A stretch of DNA of 25,766 bases. Source: Flammeovirgaceae bacterium UBA5867. Its GTDB lineage: Bacteria > Bacteroidota > Bacteroidia > Cytophagales > Cyclobacteriaceae. This document shows positions 16,013-24,434 of the stretch, piece after piece. The notes under the pieces are model-generated. The model searched no databases and was not told the origin of the DNA. It was given only the letters and a program-made list of their open reading frames with translations. Both the position numbers and the translations under genes were made by a program. Within the stretch, counting starts at the first letter, position 1; every line of letters begins with the position of its first letter. The DNA lies in contig DJFR01000114.1 of NCBI GenBank assembly GCA_002432545.1, positions 7,081 through 32,846 on the forward strand, written 5' to 3'.

Positions 16013-16799
16013 AGAAACAATCAAAAATGATAATCCGATTGTAACTGTTGTTACTGTAGTATTTAATGGCGCCAAGAACCTGGAAGAAACCATTAAGAGC
16101 GTTTTGAACCAGACCTACGGGAAAGTTGAATATATAATAATGGATGGAGGAAGTACCGATGGTACGGTGGAAATCATAAAAAAATACCAGAATCAACTGG
16201 CTTATTGGATCAGTGCTCCAGATAACGGCATTTATGATGCTATGAATAAAGCAATTGATAAAGCCACAGGTGAATGGATAAACTTTATGAATTGTGGTGA
16301 TCGGTTCGCTTCACCGCAAGTATTGAATTTATTCACAGAGAAATACAATGCCGACATTTTATATGGAGATGCGATTATACAGTATACCAATTTCGAAACA
16401 ACATTTAAGAAATACTCCCTTGATACGATTTGGAAGCATTCTCCTTTTTGCCATCAGGCATGCTTCGTCAAAACATCTTTGATGAAGGAGTATAAATATA
16501 ACCTCAAATACAAAATTGGTGCAGATCATGAGATCTTCTACAGAGCTTATATGGAAGGAAAGCAATTTCATGAATTGCCAATAACCATCTGTTATTTTGA
16601 CGGAACCGAAGGCACAACAAAAAAGAGAATCATTACCGCCATTCGCGACAAAAGAGATATAGCGATGGTATACCAGTATTCTGCAGTTAAATGGATGTAT
16701 TACCAGCTCTTCCTGGCTTACATTTATTTCAATATTACAGTAAAAAGGTTACTTGGTGATAAATTAACAAAGTCGCTTACCAAAATTCTTAAACGATAA
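16002..16799 (+). CDS. Glycosyltransferase family 2
   Basis: This is a 265-residue GT-A inverting glycosyltransferase. VTVVTVVFNGAKNLEETIKSVLNQTY starts the fold, DGGSTDGT (48-55) is the nucleotide-binding loop, and SAPDNGIYDAMNKAIDKATGEWINFMNCGD (71-100) carries the metal-site acid in the WcaA/colanic-acid-like form. IGADHEIFYRAYMEG supplies the later acidic site. A hydrophobic C-terminal stretch (about 225-248) may attach it to the membrane. Donor sugar is not readable. Starts inside the end of the preceding dehydratase gene. Confidence 0.87.
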   Translation: MSDRETIKNDNPIVTVVTVVFNGAKNLEETIKSVLNQTYGKVEYIIMDGGSTDGTVEIIKKYQNQLAYWISAPDNGIYDAMNKAIDKATGEWINFMNCGDRFASPQVLNLFTEKYNADILYGDAIIQYTNFETTFKKYSLDTIWKHSPFCHQACFVKTSLMKEYKYNLKYKIGADHEIFYRAYMEGKQFHELPITICYFDGTEGTTKKRIITAIRDKRDIAMVYQYSAVKWMYYQLFLAYIYFNITVKRLLGDKLTKSLTKILKR

Positions 16800-16809
16800 T
16801 CCAGAACTT

Positions 16810-17979
16810 TTGAAAGGAGAAGAAAGGATATTGCCCGCTTATAACATTAGCCTTTTTGTAATTGCCCGGCAAAAATTGCTATACTTTGCGCTAGGCCTCA
16901 TTATTCCTTTTTGCAGTTTTACAAGCCACACGATTCTTATAGTTCCGCCAACACTTGTGTTGTTTTTTATTGGATCTATTTTGCTATTTAGTTTTAATGG
17001 AAAAATATACATATCCAACTCCCAGATTATCCCGGTAATCGCTATCGTTTATTTTTTAATTACGCAGACTATTATTGGTGCACCGGTTGGCAGGTATATG
17101 GGGGTTATCTTTGCAATCTGTTACTATATAATTGTGGTAGCTTATGCACGACAGTTGGTTAAGCCGAAGCTAAGCTCACTCATTTCAAGATTTATAACCT
17201 ACTCGACACTTTTATTAATTGTAGAGTGCATCTGGAGAATAACACATCCGGAGACTGAGTATGCTGTATTTGAAGAAAATGGTGACCCAAGATGGATTTA
17301 CCAATACAAATTTGGCGGGCTTATGTATGTCGACAGTAATGCGGTCGCTATCCACATCATCATTATTCTCTTTTTCATATACTATATGGAGATCGAGCGT
17401 GGCGAGCGTTGGACTAAATCCAAGATTGTATTGATTGTTCTTTTAATATTAACATTCTCTCGTGCCGGATGGGTTGGAGCATTCCTCGGCTGGATTTATA
17501 TTCGTTTTCTGCGTAAGCAGAAACTTGAATTCTACCTTGTCAATTTTATTTTCTTTTCCGTTGTTCTTATTCTTTTTTATAAGTTTTATCTCCAGCAGAA
17601 AATAGAATCGGATCTTAGTTTTCAATCTAAACTAGACATCATCCAAGTTGTTTACAAGTATATATCCAATGCTTCATTAAATGAGATCATTTTTGGAATT
17701 GGATTTTCAAACTCGTCCGAGCGACTGGGTATATACGCGCACAATTTTTTTATGGTGTTTTTTATTGAGTCAGGTGTAGTAGGGTTGCTTCTCATCATTC
17801 TGTTATTTATTCAGTTGACGATAGCCACAAACAAGAGAGCGTTGTTTATTATTGTACCCTTCCTAATAACAACGCTTTCTTCTACAATTACATTTATGCC
17901 TTTCCTGTATGTATCCTTGGCGCTAATCTTTCTACTTGAAAAACCGGAAAATCAACAGATTGAAGCCAACACAAGATGA
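16810..17979 (+). CDS. wzy: O-antigen polymerase-like membrane protein (Wzy candidate)
   Basis: The protein of up to 389 residues has about ten or more hydrophobic segments and a large hydrophilic loop (around 148-170), followed by LTFSRAGWVGAFLGWIY and AHNFFMVFFIESGVVGLLL. Those two blocks match the Wzy_C/WaaL superfamily, in which the loop arginine and histidine support glycan transfer in the periplasm. I favour the polymerase role because it sits between transferases, while the gene at 19099 looks more like a ligase; the roles could be swapped. No ATG lies near the start: candidates are TTG at 16810 or TTG at 16831, the latter preceded by AAGGAG. The stop overlaps the next ATG by four bases. 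Confidence 0.72.
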   Translation: MKGEERILPAYNISLFVIARQKLLYFALGLIIPFCSFTSHTILIVPPTLVLFFIGSILLFSFNGKIYISNSQIIPVIAIVYFLITQTIIGAPVGRYMGVIFAICYYIIVVAYARQLVKPKLSSLISRFITYSTLLLIVECIWRITHPETEYAVFEENGDPRWIYQYKFGGLMYVDSNAVAIHIIIILFFIYYMEIERGERWTKSKIVLIVLLILTFSRAGWVGAFLGWIYIRFLRKQKLEFYLVNFIFFSVVLILFYKFYLQQKIESDLSFQSKLDIIQVVYKYISNASLNEIIFGIGFSNSSERLGIYAHNFFMVFFIESGVVGLLLIILLFIQLTIATNKRALFIIVPFLITTLSSTITFMPFLYVSLALIFLLEKPENQQIEANTR

Positions 17980-19079
17980 AAACTAAAGTTTTGTTCTTTG
18001 TATCTACATTAGAAAGTGGTGGTCCGACCAACGTGATCTACAATATTATTAAGTACCTGGACAGAACGCTTATTGATCCGATGATCCTGACACTTTCACC
18101 AGAACCTTCCCGATCCCGCAAGGGAGATTTTGAAGCACTCGGAGTTTCAGTATATCAATTCAATCAAAGCAGAATCTCGTGGATCATATCGGGTGGTAAA
18201 GCTCTCAAACAACATATAGCCGAAATAGAACCACATATTATTCACAGTCATTCGTTGCGTCCTGATGTGTTTGCTGCAAAACATCTTAGTGGCTACATAC
18301 GAATAAGCACGCTGCACGCCAATCTTAAAGACAATTATATAAATACCTATAGTCGTCCTATAGGAGACTATTTTGCATACACACAAATAAGACATGTTAA
18401 TCATCTGGAGAAGGTAGTGGCTTGCTCAAGATCGGTATATGAAGTATATAAAGGCAAAGTCGATTCCATTGATTTTATACCGAATGGTGTAGACACCGCC
18501 ATATTCAAACCTCTCTTTACAGATGTAATCACGCAAAAGAGATCTGTACTTAACCTTCCTTCCAATAAAAAAATCTTTATCTCAGTAGGTTCACTGTGTA
18601 CACGAAAAGATCCACATACGCTTATTAAGGGTTTTCTTAACAGTGAGCAGGCCAATAATTCAGTATTACTCCTGTTGGGAACAGGCGCACTGGAGGATGA
18701 ACTAAAGAACACGTATACATCAGCGAATATTATATTCAAAGGCTATATTAAAGATGTCGTAAACTATCTGGAGGTGTCCGACTTTTTCCTATCTGCATCG
18801 TGGTCAGAAGGTCTTCCCAACACAGTCATGGAAGCACTGGCATGCGGGCTACCGGTATGTCTCTCTGATATAGCAGCACATCAAGAAATACTATCCATCA
18901 ATACAGACGCAGGTGCTACATTCAAGTGTGGCGATCATGAGGGCCTTTCAAAGAACATCAACGCTTTAACAAAAAAAGACTACAGCTCCTTACAAAAGGC
19001 TGCGGTCAATATTATTGAACAGGAACTGAGCGCTCAGAAAATGTCAGCCCGCTATCAGAAACTTTATCTTTCCATGTAA
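17976..19079 (+). CDS. Glycosyltransferase family 4
   Basis: This 367-residue GT-B enzyme begins KVLFFVSTLESGGPTNVIYNI, the acceptor-side GG loop of GT4 proteins. IIHSHSLRPDVFAAK, ISTLHANLKDNY, IPNGVDTAIF (168-177) and the E-x7-E pair Glu278/Glu286 in SEGLPNTVMEALACGLPV complete the pattern. SVGSLCTRKDPHTLI contacts the nucleotide in homologues. It should add one residue to the lipid-linked repeat unit on the cytosolic side; donor unknown. Coupled to the polymerase gene by an ATGA overlap. Confidence 0.88.
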   Translation: MKTKVLFFVSTLESGGPTNVIYNIIKYLDRTLIDPMILTLSPEPSRSRKGDFEALGVSVYQFNQSRISWIISGGKALKQHIAEIEPHIIHSHSLRPDVFAAKHLSGYIRISTLHANLKDNYINTYSRPIGDYFAYTQIRHVNHLEKVVACSRSVYEVYKGKVDSIDFIPNGVDTAIFKPLFTDVITQKRSVLNLPSNKKIFISVGSLCTRKDPHTLIKGFLNSEQANNSVLLLLGTGALEDELKNTYTSANIIFKGYIKDVVNYLEVSDFFLSASWSEGLPNTVMEALACGLPVCLSDIAAHQEILSINTDAGATFKCGDHEGLSKNINALTKKDYSSLQKAAVNIIEQELSAQKMSARYQKLYLSM

Positions 19080-19098
19080 ATCAATAAATCCCTCATTC

Positions 19099-20400
19099 AT
19101 GCTCATTGAATATTTTAAGGAAAGAAAAGAAAAGTTGTTTGATATATTTTATATACTGACTCCTTTAACTTTCTTCTGCCCTAACCGAATATTCAACTAT
19201 GTTATTGTATTATTCTCGGCTACAGTACTCGCCTCTATTCTATCAGATCCCAAATCATTCAGCAGAAAAAGATGGAGTGATCTATATCTAATTGCTATTC
19301 CATTTATTATTGCTTTATATGGATTCTTTCTGGATGTAATCCATGGTGATTTTAAAAAAGGATCGACTGTACTGGAGACCTATCTTACACTGGCTATTTT
19401 CCCCTTACTAATTCTTCTAACGGGCGCTACTACCAAAAGGAAATATCTGAGCAAGCTGTCCTTCTTCGTTGGTAGTATAGCCGTAGCGTTGCTTAGTCTG
19501 GCGTTGGCTTTATGGAAGAATTATACAGACCACGAGCGAATGATTCACAATTGGAATTTCGTAGAAACAGTAAAGTTCTATGAAGATCATCCCATTGGTC
19601 TCATAAACTGGGGGTATTTTCTATACATGGAATTTGCAAGCTCCATCAACTTTCACCCTACCTATTTAAGTGTATACTTTATAACTGCCATCATCTTTGG
19701 AGTTTCTTTACTGAGCCGATCAAGATTGATCAATACATTTATCATAGGCGGCATCTTACTTTTAATTACGGAGGTCTTTTTGCTAAGCAGTAAAATGTCG
19801 CTCATTATTCTTTTTATTGTCTTATCGCTGATCACCGTATACGCTGTATTCCATTCATCAAAACGCATACAGCAAGCCACACTGATCAGTGTCTTTACTA
19901 CGATCGTTATTGTGCTGGCCTTATTCCCGGCAAGTCTTTATCGGGTACAAACCATCATTACCGATTTGAGTTCTTCCAATAATACAGCACAACAAGACCT
20001 ATCGAGCACAAATCTCCATCGTATAACCTTGTGGAAAAATGCGGTCCAATTATTTCAGAAAAAACCTGTCACCGGATATGGTCTTCTCGGTACTAAGAAA
20101 GCTATGGACTCATACAATGCGCGCTATACCACCACACACTTTAATACACACAATCAGTACCTCATGTTTTTACTCATCGGAGGATGTCTGGGTGGACTTT
20201 TGTTTTTAGTGAGTCAACTCATACTTCTTCTTCGTTCTATCAGGGCAGCCGATTATATTTACACTGTTTTCTTAATAACAATACTATTGTCGTTGTTAAC
20301 CGAAAACCTGATAAGCCGGCATACGGGTGTTGTGCTTTACGCTTTTTTTAACGCATTATTTTACTTACACCTGTTCAACGCAAGAGATGAAAAAATATGA
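19099..20400 (+). CDS. O-antigen ligase/polymerase family membrane protein
   Basis: The 433-residue protein has about 11-12 membrane segments with a long hydrophilic loop (about 287-345) containing LHRITLWKNAVQLFQKKPVTGYGLLGTKKAM, then THNQYLMFLLIGGCLGGLLFL. That arrangement, with Arg in the loop and the HNQYL motif, is the Wzy_C/WaaL signature. It more closely resembles ligases, which move polymerised O-antigen onto lipid A-core, than the gene at 16810, but either could be the polymerase. The 19-base gap upstream holds no obvious promoter. The end overlaps the next gene by 14 bases. Confidence 0.78.
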   Translation: MLIEYFKERKEKLFDIFYILTPLTFFCPNRIFNYVIVLFSATVLASILSDPKSFSRKRWSDLYLIAIPFIIALYGFFLDVIHGDFKKGSTVLETYLTLAIFPLLILLTGATTKRKYLSKLSFFVGSIAVALLSLALALWKNYTDHERMIHNWNFVETVKFYEDHPIGLINWGYFLYMEFASSINFHPTYLSVYFITAIIFGVSLLSRSRLINTFIIGGILLLITEVFLLSSKMSLIILFIVLSLITVYAVFHSSKRIQQATLISVFTTIVIVLALFPASLYRVQTIITDLSSSNNTAQQDLSSTNLHRITLWKNAVQLFQKKPVTGYGLLGTKKAMDSYNARYTTTHFNTHNQYLMFLLIGGCLGGLLFLVSQLILLLRSIRAADYIYTVFLITILLSLLTENLISRHTGVVLYAFFNALFYLHLFNARDEKI

Positions 20401-21205
20401 TCTAACCGTTTCCATCGTACTGTTCAAATCCAATCCGGCAATTGTTGGACAGGCCATCGAAAGCGTATATAAAAGCAAACTTAATTTCAAGCTATACCTT
20501 ATAGACAACTCGCCGACAGATGAACTCCAATCTTTAAAAAAAGACGAGCGCACAGAGTATATTTTTAACAACAAGAACCTGGGCTTTGGCAAGGCGCATA
20601 ATATTTCTTTAAAAAAAGCGATAACAGAATCTCATTATCACCTGGTTTTAAATCCAGATATATACTTCGGTGAAAATGTACTCGAAGATTTATTCAAGTA
20701 TATGGAAGAGAATAAATCTGTTGGCCAGGTCATGCCTAAAATACTCTACCCTGACGGCACAGTCCAGCATCTTTGTAAATTGCTGCCCACACCTGTTGAC
20801 CTTATACTGAGAAGATTTTTCCCATGGGGGATGCAGGAGCGCAATAAAAGATATGAACTAATCGATAGCGGCTACAATAAAATAATGAATATAGCGTATC
20901 TATCGGGATGCTTTATGTTCATACGATCTGAGTCGCTGAAAACTGTTGGCCTCTTTGACGAAGCCATCTTTATGTATATAGAAGATGCCGACCTTACGCG
21001 AAGAATCCATCAGCAATATCAAACTATATTTTACCCGGATGTGCAGGTATATCATTACTATGCCAAGGGATCGTATAAAAATTTCAAACTTATGCTATAC
21101 AACATCCACGGGGCTTTTATATACTTCACCAAATGGGGCTGGATATTTGACCGCGAACGAAGAAAAATAAATCAACGAATAGTGAGTGAATATTTAATCA
21201 ACTGA
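20387..21205 (+). CDS. Glycosyltransferase family 2, rhamnosyltransferase-like
   Basis: At 272 residues this has the layout of WbbL/RfbF-type GT2 enzymes: VSIVLFKSNPAIVGQAIESV, then NNKNLGFGKAHNISL (61-75), LVLNPDIYF (86-94) with the metal-binding acid, VMPKILYPDGTVQ, SGCFMFIRSESLKTVGLFDEAIFMYIEDADLTRRI, and VYHYYAKGSYKN. Members often transfer rhamnose or another 6-deoxyhexose, which would fit a GDP-mannose dehydratase-like gene in the same cluster, but donor use is inferred. I chose ATG 20387 (MKKYDLTVSIV); the longer frame from 20327 would add 20 residues that overlap the preceding gene. Confidence 0.87.
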   Translation: MKKYDLTVSIVLFKSNPAIVGQAIESVYKSKLNFKLYLIDNSPTDELQSLKKDERTEYIFNNKNLGFGKAHNISLKKAITESHYHLVLNPDIYFGENVLEDLFKYMEENKSVGQVMPKILYPDGTVQHLCKLLPTPVDLILRRFFPWGMQERNKRYELIDSGYNKIMNIAYLSGCFMFIRSESLKTVGLFDEAIFMYIEDADLTRRIHQQYQTIFYPDVQVYHYYAKGSYKNFKLMLYNIHGAFIYFTKWGWIFDRERRKINQRIVSEYLIN

Positions 21206-21211
21206 TTTACG

Positions 21212-22180
21212 ATGCAGAGTATATTACTTACCGGTGGTTCCGGCTTTATAGGAAGTCATTTTCACAGATTGCTTTCACAAGATGAATTCATTAATCTTGA
21301 TTTGGTTAAGCCTTCGTTCAACCATCAGGCTCCCTATATAGAAGGAGATATACGTATAGAAGATGACGTCAGGAAAGCGTTACTTGGTAAAAATATAAAT
21401 ACCATTATTTCGCTGGCCGCGAAGCATCATGACTTCGGTATCGGACACGATGAGTATTTTGACACTAATGAAGAAGGCACACGCATCATTTGCAAGCTCG
21501 CATCGGAGTTCAACATCAAGAATATAATATTCTATTCATCAGTGGCTGTATATGGAATCAGGCAAAATGTTTCCAATGAAGAGATGAGTCCGGAGCCAGA
21601 TTCACCCTATGGAGCATCTAAACTCGCTGGGGAAAAAGTGCTCGAACAGTGGGTTACTGAAAATCCTGAGAGAAAGGTATTGATCATTCGGCCTACGATT
21701 GTATTTGGACCAAATAATCTGGCGAACATGCGGAATCTGATTCGCCAGATCGACTCAGGACTTTACTTCCACCTTGGCAAAGCGGATAATATAAAATCAA
21801 TAGCATACGTGGAGAATGTAGTGGAAGCCACTTTATTCCTAATGAAGCGCATGAAGCCAGGGATTTCAGTATACAACTATGCAGATGAACCCCAACTTAC
21901 CGCACGCCAGATCGGAGATACAATAGCCGATGCATTGCATAAAAAAGTAAAACTTACTGTACCTAGATTTGTGGGTATACTTGTAGGTCTTCCTTTCGAT
22001 CTTGTTATTAAATTAACCGGTAAAAATCTTCCAATCTCTACAGCACGTATAAAAAAACTCGGCACACAAACCTATCATTCTGCTAAAAAACTTTTCAACG
22101 AAGGCTATACTCCCAAGCATACTACATACGATGGTCTTCGAAAGATGGTTGAGTGGTATAAAGCATCGGATAATTCTTAA
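21212..22180 (+). CDS. Nucleotide-sugar SDR, epimerase or 4-ketoreductase
   Basis: A 322-residue extended SDR has TGGSGFIGS (7-15), SLAAKHHDF, the serine in FYSSVAVYG (Ser109/Ser110), Tyr133/Lys137 in YGASK, and IRPTIVFGPNN. The gene pairs with a WecA-like initiating transferase directly downstream. The same pairing occurs in Pseudomonas O-antigen loci (WbpV or WbpK with WbpL), where the SDR reduces UDP-4-keto-6-deoxy-GlcNAc to QuiNAc or FucNAc. A WbpM-like dehydratase would be needed and is not in the window, so the role is a guess. Six bases separate it from the preceding GT2 gene. Confidence 0.75.
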   Translation: MQSILLTGGSGFIGSHFHRLLSQDEFINLDLVKPSFNHQAPYIEGDIRIEDDVRKALLGKNINTIISLAAKHHDFGIGHDEYFDTNEEGTRIICKLASEFNIKNIIFYSSVAVYGIRQNVSNEEMSPEPDSPYGASKLAGEKVLEQWVTENPERKVLIIRPTIVFGPNNLANMRNLIRQIDSGLYFHLGKADNIKSIAYVENVVEATLFLMKRMKPGISVYNYADEPQLTARQIGDTIADALHKKVKLTVPRFVGILVGLPFDLVIKLTGKNLPISTARIKKLGTQTYHSAKKLFNEGYTPKHTTYDGLRKMVEWYKASDNS

Positions 22181-22185
22181 AGTTT

Positions 22186-22210
22186 AGCTACATCTGCGAA
22201 GTTGTAGTTT
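22186..22210 (+). terminator. Possible weak terminator after the SDR gene
   Basis: AGCTACA (22186-22192) can pair with TGTAGTT (22203-22209), including one G-T wobble, over a 10-base loop, and T residues follow (22208-22212). The stem is short and AT-rich. It lies six bases after the stop codon and before the promoter-like box for the WecA-like gene. Confidence 0.25.
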
Positions 22211-22247
22211 TTAAGCCAATGGGTGAGTGGATTTAATTACCATTCAC

Positions 22248-22255
22248 TATTTTTG
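22248..22255 (+). promoter_or_regulatory. Promoter -7 box for the WecA-like gene
   Basis: TATTTTTG matches TAnnTTTG and sits 16 bases before the chosen ATG at 22272. No clear -33 box was found. The same octamer occurs before pheS. If real, the initiating transferase has its own promoter as well as readthrough from the cluster. Confidence 0.35.
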
Positions 22256-22271
22256 GCAGTTATTTTTATTT

Positions 22272-23336
22272 ATGGCTATTCAGCTTGCTGCTGCTACTAC
22301 TTCTTTTGTTATTGCTTTTTTGATCGTTCCGGTGATCATTAAATATTCATTGCAAAAAAATCTGGTAGACATTCCGGGTCGCAGAAAAATCCATAAAAAA
22401 GTAACTCCATCCATGGGTGGGATTGCCATTTTCATTGGCTTCTTTATTTCTTCATTAATTTGGATCGATATACAAAGCTGGGGTACTATAAAATTTATTA
22501 TGGTAGCTCTATCCGTAATATTTTTTATTGGTGTTCGTGATGATCTTGTTCCGTTGAGATGGATGATAAAACTGATGGGCCAGATCATGGCTGCTTCTCT
22601 ATTGATATTTCTTTTCGATCTGAGAATCAAATCGTTCTACGGATTATTCGGAATCTATGAACTACCTGACATCATCAGCTACCTGCTTACTTACTTCACT
22701 ATAATTGTTATAACAAATTCATTCAACCTGATTGATGGATTGGATGGATTGGCTGGAACTATCGCCACACTTTCGCTGATTGCGTTTGGCGTGTGGTTCT
22801 TCCTTATTGACGACTTCATTTTTTCTATTCTGTCATTCTCTATGGTGGGTGCTATTTTTGCCTTCCTGATTTTTAACTGGGAGCCCTCCGAAGTTTTTAT
22901 GGGCGATACCGGGGCACTGGTCATCGGTATGATGCTGGCTATGCTTACCATTCGTTTCATTGATCTCAACTATAATTTACCTGAGCATTATCCATACAGA
23001 TTCAATGCGTCTATCGGTACAGCTGCATGCTTCATTATTATCCCGCTGGTGGACACATTGCGTATCGTTTTACTTCGAATACTAAAAAGACAATCTCCAT
23101 TTAAGCCAGACAAAAGCCATATACATCATGCCATTATGCGTCTGGGCATGACTCATAGTCAAACAACATTGATTTTGGCAGGTGCGCACCTGTTTTATAT
23201 CGGTCTTGCTTTACTGTTTCATAACTTCTCGGAGCGATATATTCTGACCGGAGTGATCGTACTCTCTTTTGTTCTGAGTGTAACGCTCGATCGATTGATT
23301 CTGGGCAAACTATCTCCTAAAGAACTCGAAGACTAA
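22272..23336 (+). CDS. Undecaprenyl-phosphate sugar-1-phosphate transferase, WecA-like
   Basis: This 354-residue protein belongs to the MraY/WecA polyprenyl-phosphate sugar-1-phosphate transferases, which load the first sugar of the glycan onto undecaprenyl phosphate at the cytosolic face. About ten or eleven membrane segments are evident. VDIPGRRKIHKKVTPSMGGIAIF (32-54), Asp90/Asp91 in RDDLVPLR, NLIDGLDGLAG (152-162), FMGDTGA (209-215) and HIHH (283-286) are the catalytic and nucleotide-binding motifs. I chose ATG 22272 (MAIQLAAATTSF); an in-frame GTG at 22227 would add 15 residues through the promoter box. GlcNAc or a modified 6-deoxy-HexNAc is the likely first sugar. Confidence 0.88.
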   Translation: MAIQLAAATTSFVIAFLIVPVIIKYSLQKNLVDIPGRRKIHKKVTPSMGGIAIFIGFFISSLIWIDIQSWGTIKFIMVALSVIFFIGVRDDLVPLRWMIKLMGQIMAASLLIFLFDLRIKSFYGLFGIYELPDIISYLLTYFTIIVITNSFNLIDGLDGLAGTIATLSLIAFGVWFFLIDDFIFSILSFSMVGAIFAFLIFNWEPSEVFMGDTGALVIGMMLAMLTIRFIDLNYNLPEHYPYRFNASIGTAACFIIIPLVDTLRIVLLRILKRQSPFKPDKSHIHHAIMRLGMTHSQTTLILAGAHLFYIGLALLFHNFSERYILTGVIVLSFVLSVTLDRLILGKLSPKELED

Positions 23337-23365
23337 CAACGTTAGGGCAATACAACACTATATTG

Positions 23366-23373
23366 TATTTTTG
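23366..23373 (+). promoter_or_regulatory. Promoter -7 box upstream of pheS
   Basis: TATTTTTG matches TAnnTTTG exactly, 20 bases before the pheS ATG. TTAG at 23342-23345 is near the -33 position but is not TTTG. The region also holds two small inverted repeats, CTAAC/GTTAG (23333-23345) and AATACA/TGTATT (23349-23369). The latter overlaps the box, so promoter and hairpin functions cannot be separated by eye. Confidence 0.4.
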
Positions 23374-23393
23374 GTGTCGTTCATTTGATACCA

Positions 23394-24434
23394 ATGCAAG
23401 AGAAAATTAAATCACTTATTCAGGAAGTAGAAGCTTTTACAGCGAATGACAAACAAGGAGTCGAGAACTTCAGACTCCGCTATATTAGTCGTAAGGGAGT
23501 TATTGGTGATTTGTTTGAAGAATTGAAACAGGTGCCGGTTGAAGAAAAGAAGGCTGTCGGCAAAATCCTGAACGAGCTTAAACAAGCTGCGGAAAATAAA
23601 CTTGCTGTATTAAACGAGCAGCTTGAATCCAATCCGTCTGCTCAGACAGATATTGACCTGACGCTTCCCGGTATTCCGAATACATTAGGAAATCTTCATC
23701 CGCTGTCGCTGACTCGCTATAAGATCATCGAAATTTTCGAACGATTAGGTTTCAATGTAGCTGATGGACCTGAAATCGAAGATGACTGGCACAACTTCTC
23801 TGCGCTTAACTTTCCTGAGAACCACCCCGCAAGAGAAATGCAGGACACCTTCTTCATCGAGAAGAAGGGAAATGCTGATGCTCAAGATATCCTGTTAAGA
23901 ACACATACTTCAAATGTACAGATCAGGCTGATGAAAAAACAGAAGCCTCCGATTCGTGCTATTATGCCCGGACGTGTGTATCGTAATGAAGCTATATCTG
24001 CGCGAGCACACTGTTTTTTTCATCAGGTTGAAGGACTATATGTAGATAAAAATGTAAGCTTCTCAGATTTGAAGCAGACTTTATTTCACTTTGCCAAAGA
24101 GATGTACGGTAAAGATATAAAGCTTCGCCTGAGACCATCATTTTTCCCTTTCACAGAACCGAGTGCTGAGATCGATGTTACTTGTCTTATCTGCAAGGGA
24201 GAAGGATGCGTGGTTTGCAAACGTAGCGGTTGGGTAGAGATTGCAGGCGCAGGTATGGTTCATCCGAACGTATTGCGTAACTGTGGCATTGACCCGCAGG
24301 AGTATACTGGCTTTGCATTCGGTATGGGTATTGAGCGCGTGACGCAGCTGCGGTACCAGGTGAATGACCTGAGGCTTTATTCCGAAAATGACATACGCTT
24401 CTTAAAACAATTTCACACCAGTGATATTGCATGA
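23394..24434 (+). CDS. pheS: Phenylalanyl-tRNA synthetase alpha subunit
   Basis: PheS, the catalytic subunit of the alpha2-beta2 enzyme that charges tRNA-Phe. The protein has 346 residues, normal for the family. The N-terminal coiled-coil arm (about 1-85) is followed by the class II catalytic core: TLPGIPNTLGNLHPL, GPEIEDDWHNF (125-135), motif 2 GRVYRNEAISARAHCFFHQVEG (193-214), FPFTEPSAEIDV and motif 3 GFAFGMGIERV (306-316). The CxxC pairs around 264-275 are usual for bacterial PheS. I chose ATG 23394; the frame also has TTG at 23385. pheT is not adjacent. The stop overlaps the next gene by ATGA. Confidence 0.97.
   Translation: MQEKIKSLIQEVEAFTANDKQGVENFRLRYISRKGVIGDLFEELKQVPVEEKKAVGKILNELKQAAENKLAVLNEQLESNPSAQTDIDLTLPGIPNTLGNLHPLSLTRYKIIEIFERLGFNVADGPEIEDDWHNFSALNFPENHPAREMQDTFFIEKKGNADAQDILLRTHTSNVQIRLMKKQKPPIRAIMPGRVYRNEAISARAHCFFHQVEGLYVDKNVSFSDLKQTLFHFAKEMYGKDIKLRLRPSFFPFTEPSAEIDVTCLICKGEGCVVCKRSGWVEIAGAGMVHPNVLRNCGIDPQEYTGFAFGMGIERVTQLRYQVNDLRLYSENDIRFLKQFHTSDIA

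Noticed and set aside
22724..22752. Short tandem repeat of GATGGATTG
   Set aside because: It encodes the conserved IDGLDGL motif of the WecA-like enzyme, so the repetition is explained by protein sequence.
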